Assembly: GCA_002304505.1 (NCBI GenBank)
Contig: NCEH01000052.1
Coordinates: 1-44,542 of the forward strand
DNA: 44,542 nucleotides
DNA from: Rhizobiales bacterium 32-66-11
GTDB lineage: Bacteria; Pseudomonadota; Alphaproteobacteria; Rhizobiales; Xanthobacteraceae
Direction of reading: 5' to 3'
Shown here: piece by piece, positions 18,229-28,546 of the stretch
Position numbering within the stretch: position 1 is the first letter of the stretch
How the letters are laid out: the number at the start of each line of letters is the position of its first letter
Notes under the pieces: generated by a model
What the model was told of the DNA's origin: nothing
Seen by the model: only the letters and a program-made list of their open reading frames with translations
Databases searched by the model: none
Translations under genes and position numbers: made by a program

Positions 18229-19778
18229 GTCTGAAGGTCCTTAGATGGCAGAACAGCCTCGTACCACATGCGCAACGAACCGAGTTCCTGATGCCCGAGA
18301 CAACGCGCAAGATAGCGCCTAACCCGAGGAAGATGACGCAGATATTGCGGTTTCCCGTCGCGCTGATGGAGACGGGTGAAAATTCCGAGAATCTTGGTCG
18401 CCCGCTGTGCGCCCATCAGCGCATAGAGATGGGTGAAGGCACGCGCATCGAAGGTGGGATCGGCCTCGCGCCGCTGCGCCACATAATGGCCGACGAGGTG
18501 CAATTCCAGGTTTTCCGGGATGTCCACACGCGCGTCCTGCGCCAGGGACGCGACATCATAGGCCGCCGGCCCCAGCACCGCGTCCTGGAAATCGATCAGG
18601 CCCATGCGCTGGAGCCCCTCGCGCTGCGGCAGCCAGATCAGGTTCGGGGAATGATAGTCGCGCAGCACCCAAGTCTGCGGCTCGTTGAGCACCGGGCTCA
18701 GGGCATTGCGCCACAGCATCAGGAATTCGTCGCGCACCACCGCGTCGGCGCGCACGTTGCGGAACGGCAAATACCAGTCGAGCATCAGTTCCAGCTCGAT
18801 CAGGAAGGCTTCCACCCCATAGACCGGCAGCACATAATCGCTCTGCGGGGCGATATGGAGCACGTGCGGCAGGGATTGGGCATGCAAAGCGGCGAGCACC
18901 TCGGCCGCGACCTCGTAGCGCGCCTTGATGGGCTCGGGCGGATGGCCTTCCAGAACCCCGCCGTCACCAAGATCCTCGATCACCAGCAGGCCCCGGTCGA
19001 GATCGGCGGCGTAAATCTGCGGCGCGGAAAAGCCTTGCGCCCGCAGGCCGCGCGCCATGGCGACGAAGGCCCGCACATCCTCGGCGAGATGGGCGAGGCG
19101 GCTATAGGGCAGGCCGCGCCGGATCGGCGGGCCGTCGGGCCGGCGCGGCGCGTTCATCAGCACCGCCGAGCGGTCGGGCAGCACGAGGCGGGCATAGGAG
19201 CGGCTTGAGGCATCGCCCTGCATGTAGCGCCGCTCCGCCGCGCCGAAGCCGGAGGCCTCGATCAGCAGTTCCGACACATGCAGCCGGTCGAGCCGCTCGA
19301 TGAAGCCCCCGCTGCCGGAGAGGATCGCCCGCCGTCCCTCCGGCCCGAGATCGGGCGCAAGATCGAATGCGATGATGAGCCGGTCGGCGGCGAGGCGCTC
19401 GGCGGCCCGGTCGGGCCATTCCACGATGACGATGGAATCGGCGGAGAGTTCGTCCCAGCCGAGTTCGTCCAGCTCGTCGGGATCCTCCACGCGGTAGAGA
19501 TCGGCATGCACCACATTCACCCGCGCGAACTCGTAGCCCACGAGGACGGAAAAGGTGGGGCTCGGCACTTCCAGCTGCGGATCGTCCGCGAGCACCCGCA
19601 CCAGGGCACGGGCGAAGGCGGTCTTGCCGGCGCCGAGATCGCCGCGCAGCGCCACCAGATCCCCCGGCGCCAGCCAGGGCGCGAGCAGCGCCGCCAGCTG
19701 GCCGGTGGCCGCAAGGTCCGGCAGGTCCATGCGAAAGGCATTGGGAAGGCCGGGAACACGGGAAATCAGGGGGCTCAT
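18225..19778 (-). CDS. tsaE: TsaE-AmgK fusion: t6A ATPase joined to sugar anomeric kinase
   Basis: A 517-residue fusion. Residues about 17-165 are TsaE, the ATPase needed for threonylcarbamoyl-A37 tRNA modification: Walker A GDLGAGKT (46-53), HADLYR (91-96) and IVEWPDRAAE (118-127). Residues about 180-517 are an aminoglycoside-phosphotransferase-like kinase of the AmgK type, which phosphorylates MurNAc/GlcNAc at C1: catalytic RDYHSPNL with Asp374, and LIDFQDAVLGP with metal-binding Asp396. Start at 19778 overlaps the divL stop by four bases, and its stop overlaps murU, so divL, tsaE-amgK and murU form a tight operon. Such fusions are known in Rhizobiales. The two halves act in unrelated pathways. 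Confidence 0.92.
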   Translation of the reverse strand: MSPLISRVPGLPNAFRMDLPDLAATGQLAALLAPWLAPGDLVALRGDLGAGKTAFARALVRVLADDPQLEVPSPTFSVLVGYEFARVNVVHADLYRVEDPDELDELGWDELSADSIVIVEWPDRAAERLAADRLIIAFDLAPDLGPEGRRAILSGSGGFIERLDRLHVSELLIEASGFGAAERRYMQGDASSRSYARLVLPDRSAVLMNAPRRPDGPPIRRGLPYSRLAHLAEDVRAFVAMARGLRAQGFSAPQIYAADLDRGLLVIEDLGDGGVLEGHPPEPIKARYEVAAEVLAALHAQSLPHVLHIAPQSDYVLPVYGVEAFLIELELMLDWYLPFRNVRADAVVRDEFLMLWRNALSPVLNEPQTWVLRDYHSPNLIWLPQREGLQRMGLIDFQDAVLGPAAYDVASLAQDARVDIPENLELHLVGHYVAQRREADPTFDARAFTHLYALMGAQRATKILGIFTRLHQRDGKPQYLRHLPRVRRYLARCLGHQELGSLRMWYEAVLPSKDLQT

Positions 19779-22291
19779 TCCGCAGCCTCGTCGCGGCGCG
19801 CTGCCGCAAGGGGAAACCGGCACACGGCCAGCGCGCCACCGCCCTCGGCCGTGCCGAGGGAGACCGAGCCACCGTGCAATTCCATGAACGAGCGCACCAG
19901 CGAGAGGCCGAGGCCCACCCCGCCGCGCTCGGCGCCCGCGCCGTGGGTTTCAAAACGCTCGAACACCTTGCCGGCGATCTCGCCCGCAATGCCCGGCCCC
20001 TGGTCGCGCACCGCGACGCTGAGCGCGCCCTCGGCGCGGCGCGCGCTCAGAGTTACGACCCCCTGGGGCGGCGACACGGCGATGGCGTTGGAGAGCAGGT
20101 TGAACAGGATCTGCCGCACCCGCCGCCGGTCGGCCGTGAAGGCGCCGATCTCGGCCGGGGCGTCGATGCGCAGGCTCACCTGCCGCTCGGCCAGCAGATC
20201 GCGCACCGCTTCGCCCACCGCTTCCAGGGTGGCGCGCACGTCCACCTCGCCGAGGTCGAGCGCCATGGCGCCGGCATCGATGCTGGCAAGGTCGAGGATA
20301 TCGTCGATCAGGGCCCGCAGCGCGTCCGAGGACTGGCGCACATGGTCCAGGAATTCCAGCTGCTTGCCGTTGAGCGCGCCGATGCTCGGTTCGCCGAGCA
20401 TATGGGCATAGCCGATCAGCGTATTGAGCGGCGTGCGCAGATGGTAGGAGACGTGGCCGACGAACGCATTCTTCAGCGCGTCGGCGGCTTCCAGCGCCTC
20501 GTTGCGCTCGATCAGCGCGCGCTCCACCTTCACGCTGTCGGTGACATCACGGAAGGTCACGAGCGTACCGCCGTCGGGCAAGGGCTGGGCGGCGCCGTCG
20601 AGCACCAGGCCGTCGGCGCGCTCCATGCGCAGATGGGTGCCGCTGCGATGTTCGAGCGCGGTGACGACGGCGCGGATGCGCGCCCAGCTGTCGAGATCGG
20701 CATGGAGCGGCCGGCACATGGCGGCGACCGCGTCGATATGCGGCTTGTCGCTCAACGCCTGGGCGCTCAGCGACCAGAGCGACAGGAAGGCATGGTTGTG
20801 CAGGCGCAGCTTGCCGTCGCTGCCGAACACGGCGACCGCCTCGGCCAATTCGTCCAGCGTCTCGCCCTGGATGCGGATCAGGCTGTTGTAGCGGCTCTCC
20901 AGCGCCATATGCTCGGAGACGTCCTCGAACAGATAGGTGATGCCGCCTTCGGCATTGGGGGTCACCACCACCCGCAGCATCTGCCCGCCCGGCAGGTGCC
21001 ACCAGTCGTGGATCGGCTCCAGCGCGCGATAGGCCTCGCGCAATTGCTCGCGCCAGGCGCGGAAATCCGCCTGCTCGGGCACCTTGCGGGCGGTGCGCAG
21101 GGTTTCGAGCACCTCGCTCTCGGTCGGGCGCGTATCGAGGAAGGCGGCATCGAGGCCGAACAGGCCCTCATAGGCCGAATTGTGGAACGCGAGGCGCTCG
21201 TCGGCACCGAACATCACCACGGCGGTGGCCAATTGGTCCAGCGTGCGGCGATGGGCGGCGATGGTATGCGCCACCTCGGCCCGCGCCGCCTCCGCCTCCG
21301 TGATGTCGATGGCAAGGCCCCCTGCGCCGGCGGGATCGTCCACTTCCAGCACTTCGAGCACGCGGCGGCGCCCGCCCGCCACGAGCCGTGCCCGCGTCTG
21401 ATAGGCCTTGCCTTCCCGGCGCGTGGCAGCAGCCGCCTCGCGGGCAGAAAGGTCCAGCAATTCCATGCTGCGCCCCACCGCCTCCTCGGGCGAGGGCGCG
21501 CCCACCGCCTGGGCGAAGGCCGGGTTCGCCCGCATCAATGAGCCGGCCGTATCGCGCAGCCACATGGGGAATGGGGCGGCCGCGAACAAAGTGGCGAGGA
21601 TGCCGCGCGCGGCCGTCTCGGCCTGCGCGCGTTCCACCTGCGTAAGTTCCGCCTGCGCAGCTTCGGCCTTTTGCCCGCCCTCGGCCTTTGAGCCGGATGC
21701 CGGCGCGGCCCGCACGCTCAGCATGCGACTACCGTCGGTGGCGCGGCCCTCGGCGATCCAATGTGCGCCATCGGGCCCGGTGATGGGCAGCGCAAAGGCC
21801 CGCCCCTGCCCGCGCAAAGCCTCCAGCGGCGCGGCGAGCGCGGCCGCGGCGGGCGCGCCCAGCCAAGGCGCGAGATCGAGCTTCACCACGTCCTGCGGGG
21901 GCTTGCCTGCGGCGGGGATCTGATGATCGAGCATCGCCGCCGCGCCCAGCAGATGGGGCAGCGGATCGCCCACCACCCAGAGCACGGTGCCGAGCGCATC
22001 GCCGGCAAGCAGGCTTTTGAGCGCATAGGCATCGGCCCGCGCATGGGCGGCGCTGCGCAGGGCGGCCTTCTCATTGCGCGAAATCCGCCCGAGCCAGATA
22101 CTGCACGCAATCGCCATCCCCACGGCGGCCGCGAGCCCGCCGATGCCGAGCGCGCTCCCGAGCAGCACCCCGGACTGCGCAGCGCTGGAAATGCCGAGGC
22201 CGGCGGCCGAGGCTTGCGGCACACCGCAAAGCAAAGCCGTGCCGCTCAGCAGGATCCGCGACAGGCGGGCCGCGCGCGCACCGTGGGGCAT
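19775..22291 (-). CDS. divL: DivL-like atypical sensor kinase (Tyr in place of the phospho-His)
   Basis: An 838-residue membrane protein: N-terminal signal/membrane helices (about residues 10-70), Ala/Glu-rich coiled coil (about 200-230), two to three PAS-like domains (about 230-330, 345-460, 475-585), then a kinase core. In the H-box, FVGHVSYHLRTPLN, the usual S-H-E-L-R becomes S-Y-H-L-R, so Tyr616 occupies the phospho-acceptor position, as in Caulobacter DivL, a regulator of the DivK-CckA-CtrA cell-cycle pathway. The ATP-binding N (NLLSNAI), G1 (DQGPGI) and G2 (GVGLGLSLV) boxes are kept. Gene order with tsaE-amgK-murU-addBA also fits divL. An in-frame ATG at 22435 would add 48 residues over a repeat region; ATG 22291 is preferred but lacks a ribosome site. 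Confidence 0.85.
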   Translation of the reverse strand: MPHGARAARLSRILLSGTALLCGVPQASAAGLGISSAAQSGVLLGSALGIGGLAAAVGMAIACSIWLGRISRNEKAALRSAAHARADAYALKSLLAGDALGTVLWVVGDPLPHLLGAAAMLDHQIPAAGKPPQDVVKLDLAPWLGAPAAAALAAPLEALRGQGRAFALPITGPDGAHWIAEGRATDGSRMLSVRAAPASGSKAEGGQKAEAAQAELTQVERAQAETAARGILATLFAAAPFPMWLRDTAGSLMRANPAFAQAVGAPSPEEAVGRSMELLDLSAREAAAATRREGKAYQTRARLVAGGRRRVLEVLEVDDPAGAGGLAIDITEAEAARAEVAHTIAAHRRTLDQLATAVVMFGADERLAFHNSAYEGLFGLDAAFLDTRPTESEVLETLRTARKVPEQADFRAWREQLREAYRALEPIHDWWHLPGGQMLRVVVTPNAEGGITYLFEDVSEHMALESRYNSLIRIQGETLDELAEAVAVFGSDGKLRLHNHAFLSLWSLSAQALSDKPHIDAVAAMCRPLHADLDSWARIRAVVTALEHRSGTHLRMERADGLVLDGAAQPLPDGGTLVTFRDVTDSVKVERALIERNEALEAADALKNAFVGHVSYHLRTPLNTLIGYAHMLGEPSIGALNGKQLEFLDHVRQSSDALRALIDDILDLASIDAGAMALDLGEVDVRATLEAVGEAVRDLLAERQVSLRIDAPAEIGAFTADRRRVRQILFNLLSNAIAVSPPQGVVTLSARRAEGALSVAVRDQGPGIAGEIAGKVFERFETHGAGAERGGVGLGLSLVRSFMELHGGSVSLGTAEGGGALAVCRFPLAAARRDEAAE

Positions 22292-22306
22292 CTGGAGAAA
22301 AGCCGC

Positions 22307-22351
22307 GGATCGAGGCACAGCGAGTCGAGGCACAGCGAGTCCAGGCACACG
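22307..22351 (-). repeat. 15-bp tandem repeat (three units) just upstream of divL
   Basis: Units at 22307, 22322 and 22337 follow GAGTCGAGGCACAGC; the first two differ only in the third and fourth bases, the third in a few. If the longer divL start were used they would encode a Leu-Ala-Val-Pro-Arg repeat ahead of the signal sequence, which argues that the region is a 5' leader. Confidence 0.75.
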
Positions 22352-22563
22352 GGCGGCCGGCCGCGCGCTTGATCGCAGGCACGCGCAAGCTGCTCCGGTG
22401 GCCTTCACGGCCCTGTCCGAACCTTCAGCCTCCATGCGCCGCCGCGACCTCCTTCAGTCGGCACCCGAGCCGGGCACCATCCGGCCCACGCCGAATCACA
22501 TCCGACTGTAGCGAAGCCGCCCGGTGCGGAGAAGAAGGCGCCGCGCACGGCGCCGCAGGCTCA

Positions 22564-22725
22564 GAGCCTGTTTGGGAAATCGGCGGCTGAGGGCCGTCGC
22601 GGGATTTTTGGCGATCCGGCAGGAGAAAAAGCCGGCGCGATGCCGCGCATCGGGCCAAGGTTTCGACGAACCGGGCGCCGGAAAGACCCGGCGGACCGAC
22701 CCGTCCGACTTTTCCAAACAGGCTC
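22564..22725. mobile_element. MITE-like element with TCA target duplication at the cysK stop codon
   Basis: A 162-bp element begins GAGCCTGTTTGGGAAA and ends TTTTCCAAACAGGCTC, terminal inverted repeats of at least 12 bp. It is flanked on both sides by TCA (22561-22563 and 22726-22728). A 3-bp duplication of TNA form is typical of the IS1031 group of the IS5 family, so the element may be mobilised by such a transposase; it encodes none itself. The right TCA is the complement of the cysK TGA stop, so insertion regenerated the stop codon. Confidence 0.75.
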
Positions 22726-23706
<981 letters not shown>

Positions 23707-23761
23707 TGGATTTCTCCCTCGATTGTCTCATGGCGTCGCGCCCTGCGGGGCGCCGCCGGGT

Positions 23762-24202
23762 TCAGATGGTAAAATCAATACGATCGTGATCGGAGCCGTG
23801 GCCCTTGTCATCGGCGGAGCGGCAGAGGTCTTCGAGCGTCACGGTGTCGAGCGCCTTGTCGAACGTGTCCTCGGCGGAGGCGACGGCGGGCTGCACCACT
23901 TCCAGCACCAGCGGGGGAAGGATGATCTCCTTCTCCTCTTCCGCGCCTTCCACCACGCGCACGATCTCGGCCACCGAGACCCGGCGGCGCTCGCGCGCCA
24001 GCTCATAGCCGCCGCGCGGGCCGCGCACGCCTTTCAGCACGCCGGCATGCACCAGCGCCTGCAACACCGGCTCCAGCCGGCGGGGCGGCAATCCATGGCG
24101 GGCGGCCAGGGCTTTCGCGGCAACGGGAACACCGCGGGCATGGACGGCGACATCCACGACGGCGGCGATGGCGAGCAGGCTTTTGTCGGATAAACGCGGC
24201 AT
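23762..24202 (-). CDS. Rrf2-family transcription regulator
   Basis: A 146-residue winged-helix protein of the Rrf2 family, start ATG 24202 (MPRLSDKSLLAIAAVVDVAVHA). Typical Rrf2 blocks are AKALAARHGLPPRRLEPVLQALVHAGVLKG and RGPRGGYELARERRRVSVAEIVRVVEG. Only one cysteine is present (EDLCRS), so the three-Cys iron-sulfur site of IscR or NsrR is absent; it resembles the cluster-free CymR type. Its place between dut and cysK, directly upstream of cysK, suggests it senses cysteine or its precursor state. The gene starts 10 bases after the dut stop and may share the coaBC-dut transcript. Confidence 0.88.
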   Translation of the reverse strand: MPRLSDKSLLAIAAVVDVAVHARGVPVAAKALAARHGLPPRRLEPVLQALVHAGVLKGVRGPRGGYELARERRRVSVAEIVRVVEGAEEEKEIILPPLVLEVVQPAVASAEDTFDKALDTVTLEDLCRSADDKGHGSDHDRIDFTI

Positions 24203-24212
24203 GGGACTGTGG

Positions 24213-24686
24213 CTATCTCGATCCGTGCGCCCCGTCGAGCCCTGTCGACCCAAAACCACCGGAGCCGCGTGCAGTTTCTCCCAATTTGCCGGATTCTTCC
24301 AGCAGAATATGCGTCACCGGGGCCACCACCATCTGGGCGATGCGCATGCCGCGGCTGATCTCGACCGGCGCATCTCCATGATTAATCAACAGAACCAGGA
24401 TTTCGCCGCGATAGTCGGCATCGATGGTTCCGGGCGCGTTGAGCACCGTGACACCGAATTTCAGGGCGAGCCCCGAGCGCGGTCGCACCTGCGCTTCAAA
24501 GCCCGGCGGCAGGGCGAGGGCCAAGCCGGTGGGCACCGCCGCCCGCGCGCCGGGCTTGAGCACCAGCGGAGCATCGGCCGGCACGGCGGCCATCAGGTCC
24601 AGCCCGGCCGAGGCGGCGGTCGCATAAGCCGGCAGGGGCAAATCCGCCCCATGGGGCAGACGCAGAACGGGAACGCCAAGCGCCAT
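24213..24686 (-). CDS. dut: dUTP diphosphatase
   Basis: A 157-residue trimeric dUTPase that hydrolyses dUTP to dUMP, keeping uracil out of DNA and feeding thymidylate synthesis. All five motifs are seen: ASAGLDL (25-31), RPRSGLA (68-74), GTIDADYRG (86-94), RGMRIAQMV (112-120) and the C-terminal GSGGFGSTG (141-149). ATG 24686 is two bases after the coaBC stop, so it is co-translated with coaBC; the open frame further upstream is overlap with coaBC. Confidence 0.96.
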   Translation of the reverse strand: MALGVPVLRLPHGADLPLPAYATAASAGLDLMAAVPADAPLVLKPGARAAVPTGLALALPPGFEAQVRPRSGLALKFGVTVLNAPGTIDADYRGEILVLLINHGDAPVEISRGMRIAQMVVAPVTHILLEESGKLGETARGSGGFGSTGLDGAHGSR

Positions 24687-24688
24687 GC

Positions 24689-25903
24689 TCACACCCCCTC
24701 GCCTGCCAGCGCGCCGCCGATGCGGGCGACAAGGCGGCGCGCCACCTCGGTCTTGCTGGCGGAGGGCCAATCCTCCACCCCGTCGGCGCTCACCAGATGC
24801 ACGGTGTTGAGATCGCCGCCCATGATGCCGGTTTCCGGCGACACATCATTGGCGACGATCCAGTCGCACCCCTTGCGGGCCAGCTTGGCCTGGGCGTGGG
24901 GCACCACATTCTGCGTCTCGGCGGCAAACCCCACGACGAGGCGCGGGCGCAGCGTGCCATGCTTCGCGATGGTGGCGAGAATGTCCGGGTTTTCCACCAG
25001 ATCCAGCTCGGGCGCGCCGGCCCCGCCTTTCTTGATCTTCTGGCCGGCGGCATCGGCAACGCGCCAGTCGGCGACCGCGGCGGCGAATACGGCGGCATCC
25101 ACGGGGAGATTCTCTTCCACCGCCGCGAGCATTTCGCGCGCGCTCTCCACCTTCACCATGCGCACGCCGCGCGGATCGGCAACCGCCACCGGGCCGGAGA
25201 TCAGCACCACCTCCGCTCCGGCGGCGGCGGCGGCGGCGGCGATGGCGTGGCCCTGCTTGCCGGACGACCGATTGGCGATATAGCGCACCGGGTCGATCGG
25301 CTCATGGGTGGGGCCGGAGGTGATGAGAATGCGCCGCCCCTTCAGCAAGACCGTCTGGTCGGAGAAGCGGGCCTCGATGGCGGCGAGCAGTTCCAGCGGC
25401 TCGGCCATGCGCCCTTCGCCGAATTCGCCGCGCTCGGCCATGGCGCCGGAATTGGGGCCGATGAGATAGACCCCATCCTCCTTCAGCCGCGCCACATTGC
25501 GCCGGGTGGCGGGATGCGCCCACATGCGCGGGTTCATCGCGGGCGCCATCAGAACGCTCTTGTCGGTGGCGAGCAAGGCGGTGGTGGCGAGATCGTCCGC
25601 AAAGCCGTTCGCGGCCTTGGCCATGAGATCGGCGGTGGCGGGCGCGACCACGATCAGATCGGCATCGCGCGACAATTGGATGTGGCCGATGTCATGCTCG
25701 GCGGTGAGGTCGAACAGATCGGTGAAGACCCGTTCGCCGGTCAGCGCGCCGACCGAAAGCGGGGTCACGAAATGCTGGGCCGCCGGCGTCAGGACCGCCC
25801 GCACTGTGGCGCCACGCTCTTTCAGGCGGCGGATGAGGTCCAGGCATTTATAAGCGGCGATCCCGCCGCCGATGATGAGCAGAATGCGTCGTTCGTGAAG
25901 CAT
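24689..25903 (-). CDS. coaBC: Bifunctional phosphopantothenoylcysteine decarboxylase / synthase
   Basis: A 404-residue two-domain enzyme of coenzyme A synthesis. The N-terminal flavoprotein CoaC part (about 1-185) has [10 protein letters not shown], the active-site His in [17 protein letters not shown] and the substrate loop APAMNPRMW. The C-terminal CoaB part (about 190-400) starts [19 protein letters not shown] and has AVADWRV and QKIKKGG with the catalytic lysines. The segment that in E. coli carries the flap cysteine (ACGDIG) reads [14 protein letters not shown], with no cysteine; I believe this occurs in alphaproteobacterial relatives too. GGGAG lies eight bases before ATG 25903. It follows ubiB and precedes dut. 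Confidence 0.95.
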   Translation of the reverse strand: MLHERRILLIIGGGIAAYKCLDLIRRLKERGATVRAVLTPAAQHFVTPLSVGALTGERVFTDLFDLTAEHDIGHIQLSRDADLIVVAPATADLMAKAANGFADDLATTALLATDKSVLMAPAMNPRMWAHPATRRNVARLKEDGVYLIGPNSGAMAERGEFGEGRMAEPLELLAAIEARFSDQTVLLKGRRILITSGPTHEPIDPVRYIANRSSGKQGHAIAAAAAAAGAEVVLISGPVAVADPRGVRMVKVESAREMLAAVEENLPVDAAVFAAAVADWRVADAAGQKIKKGGAGAPELDLVENPDILATIAKHGTLRPRLVVGFAAETQNVVPHAQAKLARKGCDWIVANDVSPETGIMGGDLNTVHLVSADGVEDWPSASKTEVARRLVARIGGALAGEGV

Positions 25904-26014
25904 GGCGGTCTCCCGGCGCGCGGACAGACGCTGGGATAACAGGAAATGACCGGAAAGGGCACGGGGCGAGGTGGTTCCGAACCGAATCTCCCGTCCTCGC
26001 CCGTTCCCGGCCGG

Positions 26015-27589
26015 CTATTTCAGCGCGATCACCAGAAGCGAAAGCGCGATCACCCACAGCGCCGCATTGCCCCAGAAGGCCCGCTTCGCCTCTGCCTGGC
26101 CGATGCCCTCCAGCGTCTTGGGCGAGAGGCTGAGGCCGTCGCGGGTGGCTTCATCCAGTTGCGTCACAACCCGCCCGGCCCGGCCCAGCAAGTCCGGCAC
26201 ATCGGCGAGGAAGCTGCCCACTTCGCCGATCGCCCCGCCCGCTTCCTGGATCCGGCCGACCGGGCCGAGATTGCGGGCGATCCAGTCTTCCACCACCGGG
26301 GCGGCGGTGGTCCACATGTTCAATTGCGGGTCGAGCGAGCGCGCGACGCCTTCCACCACCACCATGGTCTTTTGCAGCAGCAGCAGTTCCGGCCGGGTCT
26401 TCATGTCGAACAGGCCGGTCACCTCCAGCAGCAGGGAGAGCAGCTTCGCCATGGAGATCTGCTCGGCGCTGCGGGAATGGATCGGCTCACCGATGGCGCG
26501 GATCGCCTGGGCGAAATCCTCCACCGAATGATGGCGCGGCACATAGCCGGCATCGAAATGCACCTGGGCGGTGCGGCGCCAATTGCGGGTGATGAAGCCG
26601 TAGAGGATTTCCGCCAGGAACCGCCGCTCGCGCGCGCCGAGCCGGCCCATGATGCCGCAATCGACGATCACGAGGCGCCCTTGCGCATCCACGAACAGGT
26701 TCCCAGGATGCATGTCGGCATGGAAGAAGCCGTCGCGCATGGCCTGACGCAGGAACGATTGCATGACGATGCGCGCCAGCGCCTTCAGGTCATGGCCGGC
26801 GGCTTCCAGCGCCGCGCGGTCGGACAATTTGATGCCGTCGATCCATTGGGTGGTCAGCACCTCCCGGCCGGATCGCTCCCAATCCACGGCGGGGACATGG
26901 ATTTCGGGATCGTCCTTCGTGTTCTCGGCCAGTTCCGCATAAGCGGCGGCTTCCAGGCGCAGGTCCATCTCCATGTTCACGGAGCGGGCGAGGGTCTCCA
27001 CCACCGCTTCCAGGCGCAGCCGCCGCGCTTCCGGCGAGGCGCGCTCGGCGAACGCGGCGATCCGGCGGAAGGTCGCCATGTCGGAGCCGAAGCGGCGGCC
27101 GATGTCGGGCCGCAGGATCTTCACCGCCACGTCGCGGCGCGTCCCGTCCGGCTCGATCACCTCGGCCTTGTGGACCTCGGCGATGGAGGCAGCCGCGACC
27201 GCCGGGCCGAACACCGCGAACGCGGCCGAAACCGGCCGGTCCAGCGCCTCGGCGACCATGGCCTCGGCGATGTCCTGCCCGAAGGCCGGCATGCGGTCCT
27301 GAAGCACTTCGAGATCGCGGGCGATGGCCGTACCCACCACATCCGGCCGGGTGGCCAGGAACTGGCCGAGCTTCACATAAGACGGGCCGAGCCGGCTCAG
27401 CGCCGCCGAGAGGCGGGCCGCGCGGGTGCCGGCATCCGGCCGGGCGATCAGCCGGGCAAGCTTGAGCAAGGGCCGCGCCGGCGGCGGCAGCGCCAGCGGC
27501 GGCACGAAGCTCAGCACCCCTTCGCGGGCGAGCACATAGGCGGCCCGCGCCAGGCGGGCGGCATCGGCGAGAAGAAAGATCACGCGCAT
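26015..27589 (-). CDS. ubiB: Ubiquinone biosynthesis kinase-like protein UbiB
   Basis: A 524-residue member of the ABC1/ADCK atypical kinase family, an ATPase that assists the membrane steps of ubiquinone synthesis. The family KxGQ motif is KLGQFLATRPDVV; the Ala-rich nucleotide loop is AAASIAEVHKAEV; the kinase-like active site is HADMHPGNLFVD followed by the metal site VIVDCGIMG. The C-terminus ends in a membrane helix (ALWVIALSLLVIAL). AAGGA sits almost against the ATG at 27589, so GTG at 27583 (two codons later) may be the true start. It lies 49 bases downstream of ubiE. Confidence 0.95.
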   Translation of the reverse strand: MRVIFLLADAARLARAAYVLAREGVLSFVPPLALPPPARPLLKLARLIARPDAGTRAARLSAALSRLGPSYVKLGQFLATRPDVVGTAIARDLEVLQDRMPAFGQDIAEAMVAEALDRPVSAAFAVFGPAVAAASIAEVHKAEVIEPDGTRRDVAVKILRPDIGRRFGSDMATFRRIAAFAERASPEARRLRLEAVVETLARSVNMEMDLRLEAAAYAELAENTKDDPEIHVPAVDWERSGREVLTTQWIDGIKLSDRAALEAAGHDLKALARIVMQSFLRQAMRDGFFHADMHPGNLFVDAQGRLVIVDCGIMGRLGARERRFLAEILYGFITRNWRRTAQVHFDAGYVPRHHSVEDFAQAIRAIGEPIHSRSAEQISMAKLLSLLLEVTGLFDMKTRPELLLLQKTMVVVEGVARSLDPQLNMWTTAAPVVEDWIARNLGPVGRIQEAGGAIGEVGSFLADVPDLLGRAGRVVTQLDEATRDGLSLSPKTLEGIGQAEAKRAFWGNAALWVIALSLLVIALK

Positions 27590-27638
27590 ATCCTTTGGTC
27601 CTTCCCGCTCCCGGAGGGAGGCGGAAGAACGAACCCGT

Positions 27639-28409
27639 TCAAATCCGGAAACCCGAATGCAGCGCGACCACGCCGCCAGTCATGAGCGTGAAATCCACGC
27701 GTCCAAACCCAGCCTCGCGCATCATCTGCGCGAAAGTGGCCGGCGGAGGGAAGCGGCGGATGGATTCGACGAGATATTGATACGGCTCCGCCTCCCCCGC
27801 GACCCGGAGGCCGAGTTCGGGGATCACGCGGAAGGAATAGAAATCATAAATCTTGTCGAGCAGGGGCACGTCGACGCGGGAGAATTCCAGCACCAGCGCC
27901 CGCCCGCCCGGCTTCAGCACCCGCCTCATCTCGGACAATGCGAGAGGAATGCGCGGCACGTTGCGGATGCCGAAGGCGATGGTGACGGCATCGAAGCTCG
28001 CATCCGCAAAGGGGAGCGACTCGGCATTGGCGTCGACGAATTCGACCCTGTCGGAGAGGTCGCGCTTTTCGGCGCGCTCGCGGCCCACGGCCAGCATCTC
28101 GCGATTGATGTCGGCGACCACCGCTTGGGTCCCCGCCCCGCCCGCGCCGACCACGCGGAAGGAAACATCGCCCGTGCCGCCGGCCAGATCCAGCAGGCGG
28201 AACGCCCGCGCGCCCTGGGGCGGGCGCACCTTGGAGACCATGGCGTCCTTCCAGGCCCGATGCAGCCCGCCGGACATGAAATCATTCATGATGTCGTAGC
28301 GCCGGGCGACCTTGTGGAACACCTCGTCCACCAGGGTCTGCTTCTCATCCAGCGGAACGGTGCGATATCCGAAATGGGTGTCCGGCTGGTCTTGGGGCGA
28401 GGCTTGCAT
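27639..28409 (-). CDS. ubiE: Ubiquinone/menaquinone C-methyltransferase UbiE
   Basis: A 256-residue SAM-dependent methyltransferase acting on the benzoquinol ring in ubiquinone synthesis. The N-terminal signature [20 protein letters not shown] and GLHRAWKD are diagnostic; SAM motif I is LDLAGGTGD (73-81), and later blocks [11 protein letters not shown] and [12 protein letters not shown] are intact. Start ATG 28409. It heads the run ubiE-ubiB-coaBC-dut. In many Hyphomicrobiales its 5' end faces mutM; here mutM is 25 kb away. Confidence 0.96.
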   Translation of the reverse strand: MQASPQDQPDTHFGYRTVPLDEKQTLVDEVFHKVARRYDIMNDFMSGGLHRAWKDAMVSKVRPPQGARAFRLLDLAGGTGDVSFRVVGAGGAGTQAVVADINREMLAVGRERAEKRDLSDRVEFVDANAESLPFADASFDAVTIAFGIRNVPRIPLALSEMRRVLKPGGRALVLEFSRVDVPLLDKIYDFYSFRVIPELGLRVAGEAEPYQYLVESIRRFPPPATFAQMMREAGFGRVDFTLMTGGVVALHSGFRI

Positions 28410-28546
28410 GAGGGGATCCGGCGAACGTGGGGACGGCGATTGCGCCGAACCTTACCGGATCGTCCCGCCGGACGCCACGCGCCGCACCGATGTGATCCAG
28501 CTGGCGCCGCAGCCCCCCGCCAAACCCGCGGGAGGCGAGGAAAATG

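Noticed and set aside
19874..21541. 555-codon plus-strand frame opposite divL
   Set aside because: Antisense shadow of divL with the same His/Gln/Arg-rich bias and no start signal.
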